Of a stretch of DNA of 64,000 nucleotides, positions 35,639-47,080 are shown piece by piece (positions within the stretch are counted from its first letter, which is position 1; the number at the start of each line of letters is the position of its first letter). A program made the position numbers and the translations under genes. The notes under the pieces are model-generated. The model ran no database searches, was not told where the DNA came from, and saw nothing but the letters and a program-made list of their open reading frames with translations. Location of the stretch: NCBI GenBank assembly GCA_023935145.1, contig CM043698.1:14058001-14122000 (forward strand). The letters run 5' to 3'. This DNA comes from Bretschneidera sinensis. Taxonomy: Eukaryota; Streptophyta; Magnoliopsida; Brassicales; Akaniaceae.

Positions 35639-37011
35639 ACTCCTTACACACACAATCAGAATCCCGTTCTGGTTCACGGTCGCCGAAGATTTGGCCACCA
35701 CCGGCGATCTATTTGATGGACTGAGAGTACGGTGGAAAACGCTAGTGTCATCAAATGCACACGCACACACGTTAAGTACCGCGAGCTCGTCCGATTGAGA
35801 CTAAGAAAGCGGCGTCGTTTCACTTTGAACCTAAACGGGCTCGTTTTAACAAGGTGTCAGTTATAAACTTAGGGACAGAATCGTCAAAGAGGTAGCTGGA
35901 GAAAACCCTAATTCACAAGACTCGCGTCCTTTAAATCATCATCGCCTGTGGGTCTCTGTGCATAAATTGAAGCATCCGCAGCGTCGCCTCTTACATTCTA
36001 CGCGGCTGCATCTTTCTTTCTGTTCCAATTCTCTCTTTTTTTCTTTCTCTCTTTTTTCTGCGCAAATCAGATGATGAGATTGGATTAATATTCTCACGAC
36101 GGTCGTCTGACTTAACAAAGTGATGCAATCATCCAATGTTTCTGATGATTTCTTCTCTTCTCTTCCTTTTCTTTTAATCTGTTCATTTTTTGTGTTATTT
36201 TAAATTAAAAGAACATGAAAAGGCGAGCATTATGATGATTATAAAATCAAAATTCAACGGATTTATTTCATTCTCAGTAATAATTTATGTGATTATACGT
36301 CTTTTTAAAAAAAATTTCGAAATCACTTGCGGATTCGGATTTATTGACTATTTCATAAGAGTTTTAACTTAATTGTTCAGTGATTCTGTTTTCTGTATGG
36401 GCACAATGACGATACCTTTAATCGCTTGAGATCCTATGATCTTTGAGAATCTTAAAATTTATCAAAAGTCCTTTTCATTCTGAGTGCATTGAAATGAAAT
36501 TTCTTGCAAATGCTTCTGGGTTTTCGGGGTTCTGCATTTGTAGAAAATCTAGTCGTGTGGCAGAAAATTTTATAGGAAATTTGCTTTGAACTTTGTCTGC
36601 GATTATAATGGCCCTTCTGACATTCACTCAGGATGAGACAAGAAAGATAGCCAAGGCAGAGGATCGTTGAGGATGAAAATGACATAAAACTAAAGCAAAT
36701 GAATTTAAAATGTATAAGAGTATGATCTGTTTTACATGACACCAGAGTTCTGTATCCTTTCCTTTCTTTCTTTGTACATTTAGAAGGGGGAATAGAAGTC
36801 ATAGAACTTTGGTTTCATAAATGGAGGACCGGTGATTGTTGGGTTAAGGCTCTTACAGTCCAGAGTTCTGTATTCTGTACTCTTGATATAAATTCTACAT
36901 TTATTTCTTAAATTTGGGGGGAAAAGGAAAAAGAGATGGAGTGGAGGAATCATGAAGCATATGATTTACAAAGGCATAACAATGTTTTTGCTCCTGTGTG
37001 GTAGACGCAGT
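35639..37011. other. BRE promoter region and LIN 3' flank
   Basis: The first 300-500 bases are presumably the promoter and 5' UTR of BRE (minus strand), with CT-rich stretches. The end nearest 37011 is likely LIN 3' UTR. No further gene was found. A frame at 35939-36136 looks like chance in CT-rich DNA. Confidence 0.45.
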
Positions 37012-40000
37012 CTAATCCAGTGCCCAAGCCTGCGCAAAGAATTCATGAGGAAAGGAACAAATATTACTAAATGAGTAAGAAAACAATAACACTTTTGCTT
37101 CTAAGTTACATAAATTAGAAAATGGTTAGAAAAACCAAACATAGCTTTGGTTAGTAATTAACGATTTGTCATTTGTTGCTGTCTGACCTGGATTTTGCCA
37201 TCAGAGGAGCCAGCATAAAGCATTCCTTCATCCAAATCTGAAATCAAGGATGTAATTTTGGCATGTCCCCCATTTTTCATTTTGATGGAGGCAACTCTGG
37301 TGATTCTTTCTCTTAACCAAACCTCAATTATCCCATATTTTGTTGCTGTAAATATAAAATCATTGTTGATGGCAATCTGTTGGATGTCAAATCCGGTCAA
37401 AAATGATCCCGTTACTGCCTTGGTAGAGAGGGAGAACACCTAGCAAGTGCAAATTCATTTCAACCAGAATTAAAATTAACTCATTCAATGAATTGATACG
37501 AATGAAGTAAATAGATAATAAACAAACAATATTTGAGTACCTTTCCTGCTGTGCCATCAACTGCAGAACCACCAGCAACGAGAAGGCCATCATGAATGTA
37601 TAAGGAATGTATGATTTGTTTCCCCAACAATTTCCTTGTTCCCGAATAGAATGTGTTTGATGTAAAGTTGCACAAATCTACTTCCTGACATGATTTTCCC
37701 ATAATTTTAGGACGTGTGAAGATCTAAAGTCTTTCAACTGGGACATTGATCTAAAGTCTATAGTTTGAGTTAAGATCGATCAATGCCCCGGTTGATGGAT
37801 GCCACCTAACCCATCTAAAGTCTCCAGTTTGAGTTAAGATCATCTTCAGTTACTGAGGATCAATGCCCCTGTTGATGGATGCCACGTAACCCATATAACT
37901 GGTGTCACATCCATTAACTGGGACATTGATCATCTGGTCACTGGAGAGGAACCAGGCTCTTCTAGTTTCTAACAGTAACGTCTCTACTTCTCAAACTGAA
38001 ACAGATAGGTTCAGTAGCAATCTTTGATGGTTGGCCAAATCAGGTTCATTTGAAGAATGCTTACCTGGATATTGTAACCAGAACAACCACAATATAGTTT
38101 ATCCTCCATCATGGCCAAGCACTTCACGTATTTATTGAAATTTATATGCTTTGGGACCCCTGACCAATTATACACCTGTTGCAATGCAATTTCGTTAGCA
38201 AAGATCCTTCTTTTATGAGCTGGGAGTTTTATTAGTTACGTCCGAATGGAGAAGAATGCACTTGCCTTGACTCCAGTACCTTGAGACATAAAGCATGCCA
38301 GTTTAGCATTAGCCATTAACTCCTGTACTGGCTCTTTCACGTCATGAACTTGCACACAAGAAATTTCTTCAGGTTTGAGTGCCCAAACCTGTAGATGAAG
38401 CACATAGAGCAATGGTTTAATAGGCACCTACCCATTTGCTTAAAAGCAACTAATAACACAGCTGGGGGACAAGACACAAAAATAGAGGAATATATCATCA
38501 GCAATTCTGTTCTACTCATCTATTGTTTCGATCATTGTTCAAATTCGTTCAACATCTATCAGATCAATCAGTCCAAGAAACATCATCATGGTGGTCCTTG
38601 ATCCCTACTACTTTGTCTCATATGTTGGGAATATTCATATGTGAGTAAAGAGATGTGGAAAATCAATCCCACATGGAGAAAAAACTATCTAAGTAAATGA
38701 CATATATATGGTGGTGGAACCAGAACCCATATCAGAACCAATGGGTCGGCTGGACGTGACTAGATCATGCAGTTAACTCTAGGATGCTCGCAGTGGTATA
38801 ATCAAACAATAAGGGGAGCTCGAGGGACTTGTGTAGGAACAAGGTGGCTTGTATAGCGAGTGGTGGGACTTGTGTAGGAACAAGGTGACTTATATAGCGA
38901 GCGGTTGATGCTCGCACGATGAAGTCTGTGTGGTTCGTAAGGTGGAGTCTGTGGAGCTCGTTGTTGAAAGTCGGTGTGGAGAAAAAACTAGATAATTAAA
39001 TGGCATATATATGGTGTTGGGTTCATATGGTCTCCTACATCGTCACATAATTTTTTTTTGATAAATAATTTTGACAGAAAATTTTGCATTGTTCTAAATA
39101 AGTCGATATTCATAAGGAAGAGGAAGAGAAGGGATAGGGAGAACCAAACCTCATCTCCTAATTTTGTCTATTCTTGTTTGTGAGGCAACTCACTGTTTGT
39201 TTAATCATTGCATTGTTCTAAATAAGTCAATATTCATAAGGAAGAGGAAGAGAAGGGATAGGGAGAACCAAACCGCATCTCCTAATTTTGTCTATTCTTG
39301 TTTGTGAGGCAACTCACTGTTTGTTTAATCATTCTTTAAGAACACTGTATTTACTACCAAAAATGATTGATCTGCTATTTAGTGTTAATCCATCATCGCT
39401 TTTAAGCTACTCATTTTACTAAGTATTGCAAATATGAACTACCACTAAGTCAATATTGCACAACCACCCAAATGTCAAGTGGATCAGTGGAAAGCACCTA
39501 ATGAGGACTGTTCCAACCCCAAAAAATGATAATTAACAGAAAAAGGAAAGGTTAAAAGAAAAATGAAGAACCTTGATCACCAACTTACCCTAATTGTTTT
39601 GTCCAAGGAACCACTGTACAGTTTGTCACCTGAAGATGAAACACAGAGGCAAGTGACAGCTTTTGTGTGTTCACGAACTTCTTGAATCAACCTTAAGGTC
39701 CTCTTCCCAGCATCCCACACCTTAAAGAAAATTAATTTTTAGGCATATTTGTCTCATGGAGGCAAAAATTCTTTAAGAAGTGTATGAGAGAGAGAGTTGT
39801 TAGGTCCACACCTTTATAGTTCCATCTGAATGACTGCTTAGAATATGACCCTTTAGATGAAGCAAGGACAGGACCTCACCATTCGTGCAAGAATCTAATT
39901 CTACAACTTCAGTACAATTCCACAACTCTGTCTACAAGCCAGAACATTAGGGATAAAAAATTATATTTGTATCACTTGTAATGAAGAATACCAACGGTTT

Positions 40001-43000
40001 CCCACTTACTGCGTTGACAGATGACAAATTCATCAGAGCTTTCATTATATCAGTGACCACCACAGAGTTCCTCTTGAGCTTTCTCAAGGTTTTATAGATA
40101 CATTTAGCATACTTTCCCAGTTCTTCAATTGCAGCTAAAGTTTATAAAACTTTGAGTTAGCAATTATTTTATAGACATATTGAATGTGTAACCAATAGCT
40201 TTTCTCAATTGGACTCACCTGGATCACTAACAAATGTTTTCAAAGCAAGAGTTGCCAAAATCTTCTCCTCCAGGTTCTTAGATGATTGGAGGACATTTAT
40301 GAATTCATCAAGTAAAGATTTGCGAGCGGCATCTTTAACACCAGTATCAGGAAGAGTGGACAGCATGTACGTGAGCCATGTGGCAATAACAAGGCATGAC
40401 TTTGCCATCTCTAACGAATTACTCTTGAGGCACTCCTCCAAAGCTTTAAAAATAGAACCCTTTTCGTGATTGCACAGGACAAAAGCTACCCTTTTCTCCC
40501 AAGAGCACGCAGCTTTCTCTTCTTCATCCTATAGCCAAGCATTAAGATCAGGATTGACTCAAATTTGAATAAAGAGTAAGAAGGTCCACAACAATCAGAA
40601 AACAAAATAAATACAGACCATTATTTCTGTCAAATCATTTTCATTCTTTCTTAGCTGCTCTGCCTTCATTAAAGCATTGTAATGTTGATCAAGTCCTGCA
40701 ATCTTAAGTAACCGGGCTTCCATATAGGACATCCCTGATGAAGTCAGGCGACCAGAAAGAGATAGCAAAGCATCTAAGGCCATCATTTGACAGTTAGAGA
40801 AGTCCTTTCTGCGGAGTGCTTCAATTAGCGCCTCTATAGCTTCTTCCCTGTAAATGCTCATCTTTCGCGGCTCAACCTGGAAAAAATAGTCAAAAGAATT
40901 TATGGTTGGATGACCTAGTGGTGTATATTAGAAAGGTTTCTTGACTAACTATACTATATATTAATTTTGATTGGCTTTAAAATTTGGAGGCAAACCAGGA
41001 GATCAAGCTGAAGGAGGAGAGCAGCAATGGCCGGTTGTTGCTCCATGGGAGCCATTTGAAGATACACAAGAAAAGTATGCATGGTGCTAAATGCTCCTTC
41101 ATCTTTAATTATCTGCAGCATATGGTTGCAGAATATCCTCCTGAGACATCATAAAAAGAATAGAACTTTCAACATCGGAGTTGGGAAGCAATCAAGCAAA
41201 CAAAGTAGGGATAATAGGAATTTAATCACAAACTCACTAGATTCATATGTATTTCAAAGAAAGAGTGATGCATACTGAAGTAGTTTAAAACAATGTAATT
41301 ATTTTACGTAAGAAAGAGTGCAATCAGAAGCCATTCAAGATCCCACCAAAAAGGGAAATCCAGCTGAAGTATGTTTTGTACCAATAAGCTTTAAACAATG
41401 GACAGTTGCAACAGTATTTGGATCAGTGTAGTAAGAACATGTACACAAATAAGCAACTCCTATTGGAAGCAAACAACAAAAGCAAATTGAGATTTAATAA
41501 ATGGAAGTTAGAAGTTAGAACCTAACCAACTTCAGACATTAGAATCTTTTTTTCTTTTTTCTATCTTTACTTTTCTTTCTTCTCCCCCTTTCATTCACAT
41601 TATGATCGAATATTGCACTTATACCTTTGCCCTTTGGTATCACTCAATAACCCAACTGAAGCAAGCCATGAAATAATTATTTCTTCACATGCAAACACAC
41701 AAATGATGGAAACATGCAGTACTTTAATAGAAGAAACGTACTTAAGGAACTGAAATGATTGGTAAAGTGGATATAGAATTACGAGTACCTGTTCAACTGA
41801 ACTATCTGTGACAGAAACTCTATGCATATTCCTCTCGCGCTATCATTTCCAGCATGAAACAATTCGAGGACAGGAGATAGTTCAATTCTATTTGCTATTA
41901 GGTTCCTGCAACTTTTATCAGCATACATACAACATGAAAGTATGGCAACAATGGACCTCCTTCCTTCCACCCTATCCAGAGACTTAACTAGGGCAGGAAT
42001 CCCATTACCAGAAATAATGCTCAAAGCATTGAGGGATCTGCTGTTTTCGTCCCCTCCCATCAATATTTGCTCAAGCATTTCTATAGCAGCATCCTTGGGT
42101 TCCATCACTAATTGCAGATCATCCAATTCCTCATATTTGTTTTGGATTAGCTGGACAAGGGAGGGTATAAAGTCATGAGCTGAAAGCTGAGCAAATGCTG
42201 GCCTCAGCTGGTATATAAGAACTGCAGCCTCAGCTAGTCCATTCTTTAGAAGAGCAGCCAGGCAATCAAAATCAGAATCTACACTGGTAAGAGTCTCTCC
42301 AACACTTTCATCGGCAAATATCAGCACAGAGAGAATGTAAATCGCTGTTCTGAGAACTTCTCTGCTCAGAGAAGCAGATAGTATCTCCAAAAGCCCATTT
42401 ACATTTGTTGGTTTGGATAAATAAGAATGAATCGCAGGATCACCCTTTGAGTCCTTCCATAATCTGGCTATAGCCAATACAGCCGCTTCACATTCCTGCA
42501 AATTCTCTGAAGTACATAGACATGAAACATAAGGTTTTAATCCACTGATAATTGTGTCAACAGCAGCTTGAGATATTACACTGGTTGGGGATGTGGACAT
42601 TTCTGTTTGTGAAAATCTCTTGCTCCTTCGATTAGTATATTCATCTGTGCTTTTATGACTGAAGAAATTGGATGTTCTGGTTGTAGGGTACAGCAATTGA
42701 GTTTCCTTTGTGGAGGGTGAATTGAATGAGTTCCTTGGTGTTTCACAGTATGAAAATTCCTGAGCAAGATCAGGATACTGTTCCTTCCAAGATGTTATAA
42801 GTCTCTTCAAAACATAGTTTGTTTTGGGCAGTACACTAGCAGAGAGAGGTTGCCGAGTAATCGGGCATGTTGTATTTCCTCGTTTTAGCCATTCTTGAAT
42901 TGCTTTTCTTTCATATGTCTGACCGGTTTCAAGGGTAACTGGATCATTAAAAATCTGGCCAGTGATGGGGCAAACAAAATCTTTTGGTGGTCTTGTTCTT

Positions 43001-45120
43001 GAATTCACCTTTTCAGACAAGGGAAGCGAAACACAGCTTTGATTTCCTTCATCACTTTCAGCAATGGAACTGCAGAATCCAGAAAAACTTGAATTTAATG
43101 GAGGCAAAATTAAATTAATGATTTATATACTAGAACTTCTTTAGAAACATGCTATCCACCGCTTAAGAAGGATACCACATTAATTTCCTAAGAAAAATAT
43201 TTGAATTAATGATTTATACACAAGTGTCGGGTACCTATTTTCTAATGCTTGCATATTCACATTGTCATAACTCATACTCCTTCTCTGACCATAGCTTTTC
43301 CTGCAACTAGACTGCAGCTCCTATTTGTAAAACTATTATTAGTTAAATTCAGCATTTCAACTTTAGATAGCATATTAAAATAACACCAGTCAACTAAATC
43401 TTAAGCCTTAGACATACTATCATTTCACCATCTGAGTCTGCTGAGCTAATGCTGTAGTCATTACTCAAATGCGGAGACACAGGCAAAGAGGTGGGAGTAG
43501 TGGAATCTGTGACACGGCTTGACAAAAGGCGCAATAGGGATGTGGATTCCTTTTTACAACGCAAATCTGGCTTTGGAGATAGAATCTTAGGAGACAGAGT
43601 TTTAGGGGAATCCATAGGAGAGAAAATTGTTGGGGAACGACTTTGGTTCTTCGTTTTAGTTGGCTTCACTGTTCGCCCAGTTTCATGATCTTCTGTCGCT
43701 TTCATGGTATTAAGAGATTCTACCTCTTGAATTCTCATTTCAGAATCCATATAATCATCATTAGGATCATAATCAGATTCTTCTTCATTCTCCTCAAGCA
43801 AGCCATCCTGGCATAATAACCAACAATAGGGCATGGGTTACTCAAAAGTACAAAGTCTGTTTACTGTGGACGACATTAGAAACTATATATATGCATTCAA
43901 AAATAAAGCTTCTGAATTGATATACAAAGATATAATATAACTTCAGCCTTACTTGAGAATCGCACAGAGCAGACTCATCCTGATTCTGTGAGGAGACCAA
44001 AGTTATGTTCGTTCTGTGTAAAGTCAAATGTCCAATTTAGCATAAAATTAGAGCCTTAAATAAGTTGGGATCTTAATTATTTTTCCCTTAAAAATTAAAA
44101 ATGAGATAAATAATCATTCAGCTAAAAAATTTTGTTCCAAAAGAAGCACAAAATCCAAATTTACTAAAGGGCGGTATCTAACCTTCTTGCTTCTCTTGCA
44201 CCATGTTTAGATCTAAGAACTGGAGAAAATCCAGCACTCTTAGGCAAGATAGGACCGAATTTTACGTAATCAGGAATCGCCCTGCTCACCTCATGCAAAG
44301 GAGTCATCGGCGGCTCTGCAATAGGCAACATTGGAATCACCTTCTTGCAAGAGGTTGAATCAGAATTCATGCAATCCTTGTAGTATTTAGCAAACAGGCG
44401 TGTGTTCTCATCCAAGGATTCTCCATAAAGCTGCTCCACCTTTTGCATTTTCTCCATTTGATCTGGCCTCATGGAGAAAATCAAAGACTCATTGAAGAAT
44501 TGATCAAGATCAGCAGTGAAAGATAGATCAGAAGAATCAGGAATTACTTCCATCATAAGCCTGTGCCTCGCCTCAGAATACCACCCGACAATTGAGCTCA
44601 TTTGTGGAAGGAACAGTTCTTTCCAGAGTTCAGGAGCAAAATCAATCCGTGAGAAGAAAGGGTCAACAATAAACATCTCAAGGACATGAAGAACTGAATT
44701 CTGAACATTGTTACGCAATATCCAAAGGTACGAAAGGTTTAGGTGAGCCCAAGCAGAAAGGTAGAAATTGGGGACCCCAGCAGTTTTCTGGTCAGAATTC
44801 AACATGGCACAAACATTCAGCATCTTCTCTGCATAGTCTAGTCGTGCAAGCTTAGTTTCCATATTGGAGGTGTTGATAGCTTCTTCAAGGGCTTCAATGC
44901 CCCAATCCAAATTGGCTAACACTGCCTGATCAGCATATCGAATCTCTCTTTCTTTGTCACAGCTTCCATCTTCAGCTGCTAATCTTTCTGCACACTGCTC
45001 TTTGTGCTGAGTTCTCTGTTCTTTATTGATCAACCGATCTTGGATGAAACTTCCTACAGTGGTCATCAGTAACCTTACAATATCCTTTTGGTCCATTGCA
45101 AACCTATAGTTTCCAGCCAT
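37012..45120 (-). CDS. LIN: LIN/CERBERUS-type U-box and WD40 E3 ubiquitin ligase
   Basis: Orthologue-like match to Medicago LIN and Lotus CERBERUS, E3 ligases needed for infection-thread growth in rhizobial and arbuscular mycorrhizal symbiosis. Sixteen exons: 44183-45120, 43953-44013, 43418-43807, 43235-43320, 41789-43069, 40996-41140, 40619-40876, 40219-40528, 40010-40134, 39812-39931, 39589-39720, 38266-38388, 38065-38175, 37541-37684, 37188-37439 and 37012-37029. They total 4494 nt, 1497 residues, close to the legume proteins. Order: conserved N-terminal helical region (MAGNYRFAMDQKDIVRLL), Ser/Pro-rich linker, U-box at about 519-593 (PPKDFVCPITGQIFNDPVT), ARM-like helices, then WD40 repeats from about 1200, ending WALD. 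Intron 12 uses a GC donor (AAG|GCAAGT). Intron 11 holds a TRIM-like element and a fresh tandem duplication. Reading frame is intact throughout. Confidence 0.95.
38622..39050. mobile_element. Candidate TRIM element in LIN intron 11
   Basis: Two direct repeats of about 80-110 bases share GTGGAGAAAAAACTA, TAAATG(A/G)CATATATATGGTG and nearby sequence (near 38670-38715 and 38975-39015). The first begins TGTTGGGAATATTC, the second TGTTGAAAGTC. After the first comes TATCAGAACCA, which resembles a tRNA-Met primer-binding site. About 250 non-coding bases with internal repeats lie between. This matches terminal-repeat retrotransposons in miniature. Boundaries were not resolved. Confidence 0.45.
39086..39332. 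repeat. Recent 124-bp tandem duplication in LIN intron 11
   Basis: Units 39086-39209 and 39210-39332, each starting GCATTGTTCTAAATAAGTC and ending TTTGTTTAATCATT. Only two mismatches seen (GTCGATATT/GTCAATATT and AAACCTCAT/AAACCGCAT). Confidence 0.95.
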
Positions 45121-46445
45121 CTTCGTAAAGGAAGTCTGAGCATATAAATTCCCAGTTAATGCAAAAAGCTAGAGTAGTTTTCAAAAGGGTTCTGTCTGGA
45201 TGCTACGAAAACATGGGAAAAGAAAAAAATTAAATTTTAAAATTAGCACCAAAGAAAAAATATTCACTAAACTCAGTCTGATAGAGTCTGGTGTTAGCTT
45301 AGTAAGGTAAGTTTTTCATCATGATCTAATGAAGAAAAGTAATATGTTTACACATACACTCAGCTGAACCTATTAGCAATCAACAAACATTAACCCACTT
45401 GAGAAAAAATGAAGCCATATATACTACAAAGCAACTCTACAACTCTAGACAGGTTAAAGAGCAAAAATTGACTTCATCCAGCACTGATACAAAAATTTTG
45501 ACAATAAATTCTAAACATTTAACATGAATAACCGCAAATAGACTAAACCTCATACTGAGAAATGACCCACACAAAAAAAATTATATATGAAAGGAGCTTA
45601 CAGTATTGAACGAGTAACTTTTGCAATGAAGATTGCTAATTAGCAAGACTTTGTCAATTTAGTGGAGAGAGAGAGCCGGCCAATAAGTAGTAGTAGCTGT
45701 GCCGGCTTTGGCTGTTGCTTGGTGATGATCAAAGCAAACCATGGACTGAACATTAATTAAGTATATAAGTTATCATCATTAATAAACTTATAATATTGTA
45801 ATAATGCTTAGATTTGAAAAGTCGTTTGGTAAATGACAAGGAAACATTTGGTTTTGGCTTAATCATTGGACATTGTTTATAATTGGCATTGCACTAGAAC
45901 ACACCTAATTGTAATCATCTTCACCACAAGGACGAATATGCCCATTGCAGCTCCTTCTCTTCATTTTAACCGCTTTTTGGCGCGAAATCCAAATCCAGCC
46001 CAGTTGCTACATGGGCCCCCGAAGAAAATACTACACAACCTTTTTGGGTTGGGCTCAATAATAGGCCCAAAATGTTAGAATAACCCGGGAGGCATAAAAG
46101 TAGAAAAAAAAAATCAGGCCGCCTAACCTCAGCTATGACAAAAACATCTCACCAACGCGTGAATGCCACGTAGAGAATAATTCATCACACTTGTTCCTTG
46201 ACGCTAGCCACCGTGTAGTGTAGATTCCAAAGAGAAATTGCAGTAGCTATCAAGCCCAATCATCTTCTCGATAAGTGTCATACTGAACGGTCAAGATTGA
46301 ATCTCCGAAGATATTACCCGAGAGCGAGAAATATTCTATAAAACCTGCCTTAGGGAGCCGGTATCACACTACAGTCGGTGGACTGGACGTTACCGTAAGA
46401 ACTGGAGGAGAAATAAAAAATATATATCCGATTCTCTTCTCTACA
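45121..46445. promoter_or_regulatory. Divergent intergenic region LIN / cyclophilin
   Basis: Shared upstream region of two head-to-head genes. The LIN side (45121 to about 45700) probably contains a 5' UTR and perhaps a leader intron. On the cyclophilin side there is a TATA box at 46336-46343 (CTATAAAACC), 103 bases before the ATG. No other gene was found. Confidence 0.5.
46336..46343 (+). promoter_or_regulatory. TATA box of cyclophilin
   Basis: TATAAAA in ATTCTATAAAACCTG, correctly spaced upstream of the start codon at 46446. Confidence 0.75.
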
Positions 46446-46964
46446 ATGACGAATCCGCAGGTATTCTTCGACATGACGATCGGGGGGTCCCCGGCGGGTC
46501 GGGTAGTGATGGAGCTATTCGCGGATACCACGCCGCGAACCGCAGAGAACTTCAGGTCTCTCTGCACCGGAGAGAAAGGGATTGGACGCAGCGGGAAGCC
46601 TCTGCACTTCAAGGGGTCGAAATTCCACAGGGTAATCCCAGGGTTCATGTGCCAAGGAGGGGATTTCACCGCAGGGAACGGAACCGGAGGGGAGTCGATC
46701 TACGGAGCGAAGTTTGCGGACGAGAACTTCATCAAGAAGCACACTGGGCCAGGGATCTTGTCGATGGCGAACGCGGGCCCAGGGACGAATGGGTCCCAGT
46801 TCTTTATATGTACGGAAAAGACGCAGTGGCTGGATGGGAAGCACGTGGTGTTTGGGAGAGTGGTGGAGGGGATGGATGTGATAAAGGCCACTGAAAAGGT
46901 TGGGTCATCTTCTGGGCGGACCTCTAAGTCTGTTGTGGTTGCTGATTGTGGACAGCTATCTTGA
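46446..46964 (+). CDS. Cyclophilin (peptidyl-prolyl isomerase), cytosolic type
   Basis: Single-domain cyclophilin of 172 residues catalysing cis-trans isomerisation of prolyl bonds; cyclosporin-binding class, expected in cytosol and nucleus. One exon, as is usual for plant cytosolic members. The active-site stretch [15 protein letters not shown] holds the catalytic Arg, and GSQFFI and [10 protein letters not shown] give the other pocket residues. The insertion GIGRSGKPL is the plant divergent-loop signature. No targeting peptide is present. Start chosen at the first ATG ([13 protein letters not shown]), matching family length. GC content is much higher than its surroundings. Confidence 0.97.
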   Translation: MTNPQVFFDMTIGGSPAGRVVMELFADTTPRTAENFRSLCTGEKGIGRSGKPLHFKGSKFHRVIPGFMCQGGDFTAGNGTGGESIYGAKFADENFIKKHTGPGILSMANAGPGTNGSQFFICTEKTQWLDGKHVVFGRVVEGMDVIKATEKVGSSSGRTSKSVVVADCGQLS

Positions 46965-47080
46965 ATTTCTGCTTCACACCTTCTCATCTCATTTATACTT
47001 CAGTCGCTGTGCTTTGTTCATCTGTTGGGGTCCTATAGCAATTGATGTACAATGCTGTTCGATAAAATTCCTATAATGCT

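Noticed and set aside
46515..46987. Other-frame open frames across the cyclophilin gene
   Set aside because: Shadows produced by the GC-rich cyclophilin exon; the frame at 46446-46964 explains the conservation.
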